Positions 1-7,771 of a DNA stretch of 64,000 nucleotides are shown piece by piece; position 1 is the first letter of the stretch; each line of letters starts with the position of its first letter. The notes beneath the pieces were generated by a model. It was not told the DNA's origin. It saw nothing but the letters and a program-made list of their open reading frames with translations, and made no database searches. The position numbers were made by a program, and so were the translations under genes. The stretch is taken from contig NZ_BAABWJ010000014.1 in assembly GCF_040372805.1 (NCBI RefSeq), positions 1 through 64,000 on the forward strand, given 5' to 3'. The stretch comes from Pseudoteredinibacter isoporae_A (GTDB lineage: Bacteria; Pseudomonadota; Gammaproteobacteria; Pseudomonadales; Cellvibrionaceae).

Positions 1-240
1 GCCCCTTTGGGTACTTTTAGGCACGCCTTTCATAGAAGTTTCCCTGTTAGAATCCGCCGCCCGGGCCCCGAAAGCCTAGGGAATACGGTTGTCTCTGAGA
101 CTTATACAAGCCTATCATTCATACTAAGTTTTGGTGGTATATCGCCATATATCAGTCTATTAGACTGGTAAGCGCTCGTAATGGCGCTTATCCTGATGCT
201 GCCCTATTTTAGACGTGCAATATTGCCAAAGGTATCGAAT

Positions 241-1896
241 ATGTTTTCTCGTTCAATTCAGTGGAAAAGGCCGCTCAACCAATTGTTGGCCGCTGCGCTG
301 GGCTCTCTGTTGTTGCCCGCAACCGAGCTACTCGCCAAACCCGCCAGTGTTCAGGACGAAATCAGCGGCTTGTACGTTGTTGATTGTCTTCTGCCTGGGC
401 AGCTTCGAAAGCTGGGGCGCACAACGTATATGACGGCCAGGCGCCCCATAAAGACCACCGCGGCCGATTGCAATATCCGTGGCGGCGAATACACCGCTTA
501 TGACAGAGCGAACTATAAGACCGCTCTGAAGGTCTGGATGCCAGCAGCCGAGCAAGGCGATGCGGAAGCTCAGGTCAATGTGGGGGAAATCTTTGAAAAA
601 GGCCTCGGAGGCGATCCGAATTACGAGGCCGCTTTGGTTTGGTATACCAAGGCTGCAGAGCAAGGAAATAAACGTGGGCAGTTTAATCTCGGTACACTAT
701 ATGAGCAGGGCCTCGGAGTAGAAAAGAACCAGGTGCTGGCGCTTAACTGGTACCGCAAAGCTTGGGGACTGCCTGAAGATAGTGTGATGTTTCAGTCTGT
801 GGCAAATGAACAGCAAGCTGCGCTTAGAAAAGAGTTGGAGGCTGAACTCGCTGAAAAGGATGCTCAGTTAAAGTTGCTGGAAACGCAAATAGAGAGCCTG
901 GAAGAAAAGAACAAAGGCTTGAAAAACACGCAGGCGTTGAATGCGCAGCAGAAGTCTGAATTAAGCCTTCTGAAAGGTTTGGTTAAGGGGTTGAGGGAAT
1001 CTCAGAAGGCGGCCAAAACCAAATTGGAAGGCTTGGTATTACGGACACCTGTTGCGGTGAGCCAGTACGATTCCGCGCCAACATTAGAAATGGAAAAAAG
1101 TGGCAGCGCTAATGACATTAAATTGGACGATTTGAATTTCGGAAAATATTACGCCCTTATCATTGGTAACCAAGATTATGCCATGCTGAATGATCTCAGT
1201 ACGGTGCGAAACGACGTTAAAGAGCTGGCTGAGCTACTGGATAAGCAGTATGGCTTTGAGGTCCAGCTTCTTCTCAATGGCGATCGGCTCAGTGTGATGA
1301 AAGCGGTGAATGCACTCAGTGAACAACTCGAAGAGAACGATAACTTGCTGATTTATTATGCTGGCCATGGCAACCGCATCAGTACCGGTGAACGAGAAGC
1401 GGGTTACTGGTTGCCGGTAAATGCGAACCCACCGCCAGATGATAGTAGCTGGGTGCCGAATGAGTTCGTAACCAATCATTTGGCACGGTTGAAAGCCCGC
1501 CGTGTGTTTGTCATTTCAGATTCTTGCTATGCGGGCTTATTGTCCAGTTCACCTGGCTATTTGTTCTTTGCGGGTGATAAGAAAACTGAGCAGCAAACGA
1601 AGGAATACATCAAGTATAAGCTGCCGCGCCGTTCACGTTTGCTGCTGACATCGGGGGGCGATCGTCCGGTGATTGATAATGGTGACAACGGCCACTCGGT
1701 TTTTGCGACAGCGTTGTTGGATAAATTGAAAGACAACAAGCGAATCCTCGCTGCACCAGAATTGTTTCAGGGCATTAAGTCCAAGGTGACAGATGAGGCT
1801 GGGAAATATGAATTTCTTCAGGAACCGGTCTACAAAACCATCAAGGGTGCAGGCCATGAAATTGGTGATTTTTTCTTTGTTCCTAAGGGCAGCTAA
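241..1896 (+). CDS. Secreted caspase-family (peptidase C14-like) protein with Sel1 repeats
   Basis: Predicted exported caspase-fold protein, about 551 residues. The ATG at 241 is preferred over one at 181 because it begins a good signal peptide (basic start, hydrophobic LLAAALGSLLLPA) after an AAAGG ribosome site. Next come two Sel1/TPR-like repeats (QGDAEAQVNVGEIFEKGLG and EQGNKRGQFNLGTLYEQGLG), a charged coiled coil, then the caspase domain from about residue 300. Both catalytic residues are visible: His376 in YYAGHG and Cys429 in ISDSCYAG. Prokaryotic caspase homologues cleave after basic or acidic residues; the substrate here is unknown. Two genes follow closely on the same strand (lipoprotein hydrolase, Ser/Thr kinase), suggesting one transcript. 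The caspase assignment is firm; its role is inference. Confidence 0.88.
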   Translation: MFSRSIQWKRPLNQLLAAALGSLLLPATELLAKPASVQDEISGLYVVDCLLPGQLRKLGRTTYMTARRPIKTTAADCNIRGGEYTAYDRANYKTALKVWMPAAEQGDAEAQVNVGEIFEKGLGGDPNYEAALVWYTKAAEQGNKRGQFNLGTLYEQGLGVEKNQVLALNWYRKAWGLPEDSVMFQSVANEQQAALRKELEAELAEKDAQLKLLETQIESLEEKNKGLKNTQALNAQQKSELSLLKGLVKGLRESQKAAKTKLEGLVLRTPVAVSQYDSAPTLEMEKSGSANDIKLDDLNFGKYYALIIGNQDYAMLNDLSTVRNDVKELAELLDKQYGFEVQLLLNGDRLSVMKAVNALSEQLEENDNLLIYYAGHGNRISTGEREAGYWLPVNANPPPDDSSWVPNEFVTNHLARLKARRVFVISDSCYAGLLSSSPGYLFFAGDKKTEQQTKEYIKYKLPRRSRLLLTSGGDRPVIDNGDNGHSVFATALLDKLKDNKRILAAPELFQGIKSKVTDEAGKYEFLQEPVYKTIKGAGHEIGDFFFVPKGS

Positions 1897-1923
1897 ACCC
1901 AATTGGAGCTATGGAAGTCAATA

Positions 1924-2736
1924 ATGGCGGTGTCCAAAACTCGACGCTGCCTGATGCTCTTCCTGGTTCTTTTCATACCGTCGTGCAGCAATCAGCGATT
2001 TGATTACTCGGTTTATGTTGAGCAGCATAACTTGCAATCGTTTTGGTTGGATGGTCAGGGGTATCGACATTGGCTGGTGTTTAAACCCGGGCATGTAAGC
2101 GACGTGTTAAGGGTGTACCTCAGCGGCGACGGAAGCCCTTGGTTGCATGGCCGATATGTCAACGATGATCCAACACCAGCTAAGCCAGTCGCTCTGAGAT
2201 TAATGGGGCTTGATCCTTCTCCCGCGCTGTATCTAGGGCGCCCCTGTTATCATGGTCTCGAGTTGGCCTGCGATCCTTCGCTATGGACTGACCGGCGATA
2301 TTCAAAAGAGGTGGTGGACTCCATGACCTCGTCCCTGAAGCGTTTTTTGGATCAGAAGTACGGCGGCACGATTAAACGCCTGGAACTGATAGGCTATAGC
2401 GGCGGAGGAGCCCTTGCCGTGTTGCTGGCTGAACGATTGGAGGCTGTATCAACAGTGATCACCCTTGCGGGTAACCTTGATCATCAAGCCTGGACGGAAA
2501 GCTTCTCTTATTTACCCTTGACGGACTCCCTGAATCCGATGAATGATGCTGAGCTCAATGGGGTGTCAGCCTTACACATCGTTGGCTCTGAGGATAAAAA
2601 TATCAAGCCTGAGTTTGTTGAGGCTTTTGTGAAGAAGCATGGCGGTGAACTTCTCGTGTTGGAAAAGGTTGATCACTCCTGCTGTTGGCTGAAGAACTGG
2701 CCCGATTTACTGAAAAAAATTGACCGTTTACATTAG
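1924..2736 (+). CDS. Alpha/beta-hydrolase fold lipoprotein
   Basis: Putative envelope-anchored serine hydrolase of about 270 residues. The frame is open back to a TTG at 1903, but the ATG at 1924 has GGAAG six bases upstream and begins a lipoprotein signal ending in the lipobox-like IPSC, so it is chosen. The nucleophile elbow is GYSGGG. A later segment HIVGSEDKNI and the sequence DHSCCW near the C-terminus fit the acid and histidine positions of this fold. It begins 27 bases after the caspase-family gene and ends 13 bases before the kinase start, so co-transcription is likely. Substrate unknown; esterase, lipase and peptidase activities are all possible. Confidence 0.75.
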   Translation: MAVSKTRRCLMLFLVLFIPSCSNQRFDYSVYVEQHNLQSFWLDGQGYRHWLVFKPGHVSDVLRVYLSGDGSPWLHGRYVNDDPTPAKPVALRLMGLDPSPALYLGRPCYHGLELACDPSLWTDRRYSKEVVDSMTSSLKRFLDQKYGGTIKRLELIGYSGGGALAVLLAERLEAVSTVITLAGNLDHQAWTESFSYLPLTDSLNPMNDAELNGVSALHIVGSEDKNIKPEFVEAFVKKHGGELLVLEKVDHSCCWLKNWPDLLKKIDRLH

Positions 2737-2749
2737 AGATCATTTTGAT

Positions 2750-4348
2750 ATGAGTGACGATAAAACAAAAATTACAAACGAAACTGTGGTCTCCGGCGAT
2801 GCCGATAAAACCCGTATAGCAGATAAGTTTGATGAAGATAAAACGGTCGTGTTACCCAAGGAGAGGGCTGAATCCGAGGAAAAAACACGAATCGTTGGGG
2901 ATGAAACGACCATTCTGGCAGACTCTTCATCGGGTGGGGCGGATGAAACCACGGTTGTTGTTTCCGGTCCCGCTGATGATGCGACGGTGGTCGCCGGTCA
3001 GGAAGCAACGGTTCTGGCTGATGACTCGACGGTTGTCGGCACATCTGCTCAGACCTTGGTGTCTGATGGTACTCGAGCGCCAGGTATCTCCAACAATGCA
3101 CCATCGGCGTCGCCTTTGGCCAAAATGGTTAAAGGGTATGTGATTAAGGATCGCTTTGTTCTCGAGCGTAAGCTGGGTGAAGGGGGGATGGGGGCCGTAT
3201 TCCATGCAAGGGATCTGCGTAAAGAAGAAGCGCGTGACCCCAATCCGTATGTTGCCATCAAGGTGATTACCGGGCTTTTACAGAAAAATTCAAAAGCCGT
3301 TATTGCTCTCCAACGAGAAACCAAAAAATCACAGACACTCGCACACCCGAATATTATTACCGTCTACGATTTTGATCGAGATGATGACATCTACTATATG
3401 ACAATGGAGTCCCTGAAGGGGCAAACTCTTGACGATTACATTCAAGCCGGGGAGGGCAGTGCGGAGGAAAAAATTCGCTTTATTAATGATATCGCCAATG
3501 GTGTGTCTTATGCGCATCAACGCAATATCATTCACTCCGATCTGAAGCCGGAAAATGTGTTCGTGACCGAGGCTGGTGAAATAAAAATCCTGGACTTCGG
3601 TATTGCGAGAGCATTTGCGCAAGGGGAAGAGCAGGCCGCTGACCCCGATGAACTGGTAGGGTTGACGCCGACTTACGCCAGCTATGAAATGTTTGGCGGA
3701 GAAGATCCACACCCTAGCGATGATGTATACGCTTTGGGGTTGATCGCTTACGAGCTTCTTAATGGAAACCATCCATTTGGACGTCGCTCTGCTCTGGAAG
3801 CTGAAAAGGAAAAGCTTAACGTTAAGAAACTCAAAAATTTGAAGGGTTATCAATGGCAAGCCATAAGTACTGCCCTTCAATTTAAGCGCGAAGGGCGCTT
3901 TGATGACGCTATTACGTTTCAACGCAAGTTTTCGGGCTCCGGGCTTTTGGTTAAACGTCTCAGTTTTGCTATGGCGGCTATGCTGGCAGGGTTTGCTGTT
4001 TATGTGGCGTTCTTTCAGCCTGAGGCGGGCCCGGATATCCCTTTTGCGGATCTACCTCCTGCGCAGCAACAGAGTATTCTGGCGAAACTGGAGGAAGGGC
4101 GTCAGGCGATGCAGTTCGGCGATGTGAACGGTGCGCTGTTCTATTTTGATGCGGCGTATCAGGAGCATCCTAGAAACAAAGAAGCAGTTGCAGAGTTGCA
4201 GTTACTGGTTGATAAATTGGTGGCTGACTTTGCGACCCTGGGGTTATCGAAGCAGGAACAGATTGACGCTATTACCGAGCTTTTGAAGTATGAGTCGCTG
4301 TCTCAAAATAAGGGTTTGGTCGATTTAAAGAATACATTGGAAAGGTAA
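2750..4348 (+). CDS. Membrane Ser/Thr protein kinase with threonine-motif N-terminus
   Basis: Hanks-type kinase, 532 residues from ATG 2750; the frame is open to 2720, but that extension overlaps the upstream gene. Residues 1-100 carry about ten copies of an acidic-x-Thr-x-Val/Ile motif (DKTRI, EDKTVV, DETTVV, DDSTVV). The kinase domain spans about 132-395: glycine loop LGEGGMGAVF, VAIK lysine (about K171), HSDLKPEN catalytic loop (about D264) and DFG (about D282). The usual Arg before the catalytic Asp is Ser, so this is a non-RD kinase. One transmembrane helix (about 404-422) is followed by a TPR-like tail. The repeats could be autophosphorylation sites read by FHA domains; no FHA protein is in the window. 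Confidence 0.9.
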   Translation: MSDDKTKITNETVVSGDADKTRIADKFDEDKTVVLPKERAESEEKTRIVGDETTILADSSSGGADETTVVVSGPADDATVVAGQEATVLADDSTVVGTSAQTLVSDGTRAPGISNNAPSASPLAKMVKGYVIKDRFVLERKLGEGGMGAVFHARDLRKEEARDPNPYVAIKVITGLLQKNSKAVIALQRETKKSQTLAHPNIITVYDFDRDDDIYYMTMESLKGQTLDDYIQAGEGSAEEKIRFINDIANGVSYAHQRNIIHSDLKPENVFVTEAGEIKILDFGIARAFAQGEEQAADPDELVGLTPTYASYEMFGGEDPHPSDDVYALGLIAYELLNGNHPFGRRSALEAEKEKLNVKKLKNLKGYQWQAISTALQFKREGRFDDAITFQRKFSGSGLLVKRLSFAMAAMLAGFAVYVAFFQPEAGPDIPFADLPPAQQQSILAKLEEGRQAMQFGDVNGALFYFDAAYQEHPRNKEAVAELQLLVDKLVADFATLGLSKQEQIDAITELLKYESLSQNKGLVDLKNTLER

Positions 4349-4355
4349 GAAGATA

Positions 4356-4385
4356 GCGAATAAGGAACTGTGGTTCCTTATTCGC
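4356..4385. terminator. Perfect 13-bp hairpin between convergent genes
   Basis: GCGAATAAGGAAC at 4356-4368 is repeated in perfect inversion at 4373-4385 around a 4-base loop. It lies between the kinase stop (4348) and the matrixin-like stop (4398), which converge. Neither side has a clean T-run (the minus side reads TATCTTCTT), so it may be a weak bidirectional terminator or an RNA-stabilising end. Confidence 0.6.
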
Positions 4386-4397
4386 AGAGAGTGGCTA

Positions 4398-5624
4398 TTA
4401 CTCAGCTTGGGTGCTGATGACGTTAAATTTCTGGGCGGCGTTGTCCCATTCCAATCTAACGGTGTAGTTGACATTGTCAGCGTTCACGTTATTCAACGTT
4501 ACGGTCTTCTGGTTGCTAATAGAGCTGCTACCCGCAATATTAACATTGTCGATAAAGCTGTCGTTGAAGCGTGCAACGGTAAAGCTGCGGTTTACTGTTA
4601 CGACATTATCATCCACATCGTAGGCGCGAACTGATATCTGATGTTGACCATTAGTGAGCGATGCCCAGTTAAAGATCATCGAGAATCCCGAATTGCCTGA
4701 CTTGGGGTACTGGCTGAACGTACTAGCTACATCGGATCGTACACTGCCGTAAGGAACCGGTTGGAAGGCTCCACCGTCGATGCTTAATTCAACCAATCGA
4801 ATATCTTTTAAGCCAATCGCCCAGCCACGGATATTGCTGATACCGCTTTTGATCTGGCTATTGTTCGGCTCTTCTACCGCTAAGCGAATGTCCGGATCGG
4901 TGCTGGTGACCGGGTTGGGGTACAGGATCCGCATACCCTGAAGGTCATCGCTTGTCGGATTGGTGATCGAACGTGTTGCCGAGTTCGGGTGCATGATAGA
5001 TGGAATATTAGGTTCTTCTATCAAGCCTAGGGCAAAGCCGATTTGTTTGATCGCGAGTCGCCTTGCATCCAGTGGGGTGGTTGCTGAGCCTGGTGTCGCT
5101 GAAGAGGAAAAGCTATTGTTGTGGATATCATACTGAAAGCTGTTATTGAATATGATATCCGCTTCCTGATAGCGAGCGGGCTGATTGGATATGCTTCTCA
5201 GCAAGGTAACGGCATATACATCGCTGCCAAATTCGCTACCGCAAACATCGTCGTCGAGTCCAATACCGTTTTCAACGGCTGCCGTGGTGCCACGTGCTGG
5301 GTTGCTGGCATTAGGGTTAACGACAGGAGTGCCAATAACAGCGCCTGCTGTCCCGGTGTATCCGTCACATGGATTACGGGTTTCATTGATAATCGTAATG
5401 TCGAGCCCCTGAACGGGGTTGTCCCAAGCCACTGCGGCTTGTTGAACAATAAAATTCCATGTAATTGGATTGTTATCCAAATCCAGTGAAGGTACGGTCG
5501 CTGGAATACCTACATACAATCTAAATTTGCCGTCTTCCCACTTTGAGCCACTGACTTGATAGGCGCTAGCGGTAGAGGCAATGGCGGCACTGAGCGTTAG
5601 TGCCGCTGCTTGCCAAATTTTCAT
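4398..5624 (-). CDS. Matrixin-like secreted protein lacking the zinc site (pseudoprotease)
   Basis: Exported protein of 408 residues with a signal peptide ending near ASTASA. It is paralogous over its whole length to the two metalloproteases at 6257-7420 and 7772-8893: N-terminal zincin-like domain, an Ig-like module (INxRGWA, YGS/xRSDV, YPxSGNSGFSM, NW) and a short terminal module ending in VRLEWDNAAQKFNVI. Where the paralogs read HELGHLFGLDH or HEFGHLIGLDH, this protein reads KQIGFALGLIE: all three zinc histidines and the catalytic Glu are gone, while the SIM Met-turn remains. The frame is intact, so it looks like a maintained pseudoenzyme. Its ATG overlaps the upstream stop as TAATG, implying translational coupling. 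Confidence 0.85.
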   Translation of the reverse strand: MKIWQAAALTLSAAIASTASAYQVSGSKWEDGKFRLYVGIPATVPSLDLDNNPITWNFIVQQAAVAWDNPVQGLDITIINETRNPCDGYTGTAGAVIGTPVVNPNASNPARGTTAAVENGIGLDDDVCGSEFGSDVYAVTLLRSISNQPARYQEADIIFNNSFQYDIHNNSFSSSATPGSATTPLDARRLAIKQIGFALGLIEEPNIPSIMHPNSATRSITNPTSDDLQGMRILYPNPVTSTDPDIRLAVEEPNNSQIKSGISNIRGWAIGLKDIRLVELSIDGGAFQPVPYGSVRSDVASTFSQYPKSGNSGFSMIFNWASLTNGQHQISVRAYDVDDNVVTVNRSFTVARFNDSFIDNVNIAGSSSISNQKTVTLNNVNADNVNYTVRLEWDNAAQKFNVISTQAE

Positions 5625-6223
5625 TATTTCAGGCCTCGAATAGCATCCTTAAATGAAGTCAGGTCCATAACCTGTTTTGCACCGGTATCCGTCGATACTC
5701 CGGCAGCGGTATGATTGTTGATCTTAAGCTGGCTGCTGTCGGCGGTTTTGCCGGTACTGATCGACGTGATGGCCTGGCCCAGGCTGTTATACATACTGTC
5801 TCCAGCACTGCCGGGTTTGACGATAAAGTGACCTTGGCCCCAACCTCGTAGAGGGTGAACAGTACTGCCATCCATTTTTTCAACAAAATAAACACCGCGC
5901 TCACCAAAAGAAGGCAGTTTCATGTCGCCGACTCGCATGGTGACGCCATTGGCGGTACCGCCAAGATAGCGCAGTTCTACAGTATTTTGTGCGTACTTGC
6001 CCCGAACGACATCGGCAACTTCAAAAGTCACATAGGTGAATACCTTTTTGCCGACGGTTTCAGAGCGAATGCCAACAACTTGGCCTTCAAAAATCATGTC
6101 GGAGGTGGTCGCCAATTCGCTGACGGTTTTTTGAGCTACGCTGCTAGCAGAGGCATTAGTCGCAGGTAGGATCATGGCACATGCCAGTACGGCGGTTGTG
6201 AAAGTGCTACGTAAAGTGTTCAT
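5624..6223 (-). CDS. Secreted protein of unknown function between matrixin paralogs
   Basis: A 199-residue protein with a clear signal peptide (TAVLACAMILPATNASA). I do not recognise a named family. The mature part has a beta-rich look: SDMIFEGQVVGIRSE, then VFTYVTFEVADVVRGKY, then a Gly/Arg-rich core with FGERGVYFVE and PLRGWGQGHFIV. The C-terminus is polar and ends in a short helix-like segment. It sits between an active matrixin (33 bases upstream) and the zinc-less paralog (TAATG overlap downstream). A partner, chaperone or inhibitor of the proteases is therefore plausible, but that is inference from position only. Confidence 0.75.
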   Translation of the reverse strand: MNTLRSTFTTAVLACAMILPATNASASSVAQKTVSELATTSDMIFEGQVVGIRSETVGKKVFTYVTFEVADVVRGKYAQNTVELRYLGGTANGVTMRVGDMKLPSFGERGVYFVEKMDGSTVHPLRGWGQGHFIVKPGSAGDSMYNSLGQAITSISTGKTADSSQLKINNHTAAGVSTDTGAKQVMDLTSFKDAIRGLK

Positions 6224-6256
6224 TGCTTATACCTTTAATATCCTAGAGCCTGGCTC

Positions 6257-7420
6257 TCAAAATAGTTTGATGATGTTAATGATGTCGAATTGCTGGCTGG
6301 CCGTGTTCCACTTCAAAATTACCCGGTAAGGCTTGCCTTCTACCATGACATCGTCAAGGGTCACCTGATCTCCGGCGGTGCTCACAGAGCCGGCCAGTTT
6401 CACAAGGTTTGATGAAGAAATAAAATTGGTGCCAAACTTTTTAACGATGGCTAATCCGCTGTCAGTGGCAATGTTTCCAAGCTTATCAATTGCACGCGCA
6501 ATTACCGTATGCGGACCTTCATCGAACTCTGACCAGTTTACGGTCATTGAAAAACCGGAATTGCCGGCATTGGGGTAGCTTGGGTAGTTGGAACCGACAT
6601 CGCTTCGGGCACTGCCGTATGGGCTGTTGCCCTGAAGGTCGTTATCAATATAAATCTCAACTTCCGCAATACCTGATGCCGCTACGGCCCAGCCTCGAAC
6701 ATTACCGACACCGGAAGAAATTTGATTGGTGCTTGGCTCTTCCAGATTAACGACTAGGGGAGAATTCGGGGTTGCATATAGGGCGTTTAGACCCTCGAAA
6801 TCGTCGGGGGTTGGACGCTCCATATTGGCGTCGTTAATATTGATAGCGTCATCGTAAAACGGCGCCATAATCGACAAGTTGGTTGTTTCGTGGTCCAAGC
6901 CAAATAAGTGCCCCAGTTCGTGAACTGCAACTCGCTTAAAATCGAAAATATTGGTCCGGATTGGACCGCTGTATACATCCCAGTTGACACCGGAGTTAAA
7001 CAGAATGTCACTATTGCTATAAAAGCCACCGCTTGAAAACTGAACGTTTACGGCTAGGGTGCCAGCATTCCACGCTGTACCACACACGGTCCCGGCAAAA
7101 GATACACCTGAAAGGTTGCCATCATGAGGGGACACAAATCCACCAGAAGCGTTGGCAATGCCTGCACAAGGGTCTGCTGTTGCAGCCACTTTGTTAATCT
7201 GGAGGCCGGACGACCCCTGAGCCCAGGAATCAATGGCTTCAGACATGGCATCGTTCCAGATGGTCAGGCCTTGCAAAGGTGCACCTGGAACAATAGGAAT
7301 ATAGTTAATCGTTACTTGGTTATCGCGCCAGCGAGGACCGATTAATTCGAAGGACTGGACAGGAAAAGCAATAGCGGCACCGAGTGCCCCTGCCAGTAAA
7401 ACTCTAGCTGATTTCTTCAT
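6257..7420 (-). CDS. Secreted matrixin-type zinc metalloprotease
   Basis: Exported metalloprotease of 387 residues with a signal peptide (VLLAGALGAAIAFPVQS). The zinc motif HELGHLFGLDH fits HExxHxxGxxH, with a downstream Met-turn in LSIMAPF, as in matrixins/metzincins. The catalytic domain covers roughly residues 25-220. It is followed by an Ig-like module (GVGNVRGWAVAASGI, SARSDVGSNYPSYPNAGNS) and a small terminal module (YRVILKWNTASQQFDII) shared with its two paralogs. It is first in a tight minus-strand trio with the 199-residue protein and the zinc-less paralog. Likely extracellular protein degradation; the substrate is unknown. Confidence 0.9.
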   Translation of the reverse strand: MKKSARVLLAGALGAAIAFPVQSFELIGPRWRDNQVTINYIPIVPGAPLQGLTIWNDAMSEAIDSWAQGSSGLQINKVAATADPCAGIANASGGFVSPHDGNLSGVSFAGTVCGTAWNAGTLAVNVQFSSGGFYSNSDILFNSGVNWDVYSGPIRTNIFDFKRVAVHELGHLFGLDHETTNLSIMAPFYDDAININDANMERPTPDDFEGLNALYATPNSPLVVNLEEPSTNQISSGVGNVRGWAVAASGIAEVEIYIDNDLQGNSPYGSARSDVGSNYPSYPNAGNSGFSMTVNWSEFDEGPHTVIARAIDKLGNIATDSGLAIVKKFGTNFISSSNLVKLAGSVSTAGDQVTLDDVMVEGKPYRVILKWNTASQQFDIINIIKLF

Positions 7421-7504
7421 GGTCTCACGTTATCCATTTGAGCCTGAGTCAATTATAGACGTAGTTTGCAAACTTTGCTTTCTAAGCGCCTGATTTTGCG
7501 GGAG

Positions 7505-7527
7505 TTTCAGGGTCTGAAAATCCCAAA
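7505..7527. repeat. Operator-like element, copy 1
   Basis: TTTCAGGG-TCTG-AAAATCCCAAA. It contains an inverted GGG/CCC core and is closely matched by the copy at 7638-7660, about 133 bases away, upstream of a matrixin gene. It could be a regulator site; inference only. Confidence 0.35.
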
Positions 7528-7637
7528 AAAACACAATGGTCGATTATTGGCCATCTATGCGGATAATGCAATCTTATCCAAGGCGAAAAGCGTATGTTAG
7601 TTCACTAAAAGGCCAAATTTTGATGTTTAAGTCTCTA

Positions 7638-7660
7638 TTTCGAGGGTTAAAAATCCCAAA
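7638..7660. repeat. Operator-like element, copy 2
   Basis: TTTCGAGGGTT-AAAAATCCCAAA. It has the same outline as 7505-7527, with GGG and CCC flanking an A-rich centre, and is followed by TTTGATG. No protein partner can be named. Confidence 0.35.
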
Positions 7661-7771
7661 TTTGATGCTTTTTATATGGGCATAGGCAAATTTAGCGGAA
7701 TCTCTGGCCGGTTCCAGCAACTACTGATCATTGGCAGATAAATAGCCCTGGTCGGCTCGATTTAGGGGATG

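Larger units (their letters stand above)
7421..7771. other. 351-base gap between two matrixin genes
   Basis: No convincing gene. The stretch is AT-rich and holds the presumed minus-strand promoter of the 7420-4398 trio, but I see no near-consensus sigma70 site. It contains two copies of a GGGT-AAAATCCCAAA element (listed separately) and two copies of CCAAATTT(T)GATG near 7612 and 7656. Confidence 0.5.

Noticed and set aside
181..240. Upstream start for the caspase-family protein
   Set aside because: It would bury the signal peptide; the ATG at 241 fits better.
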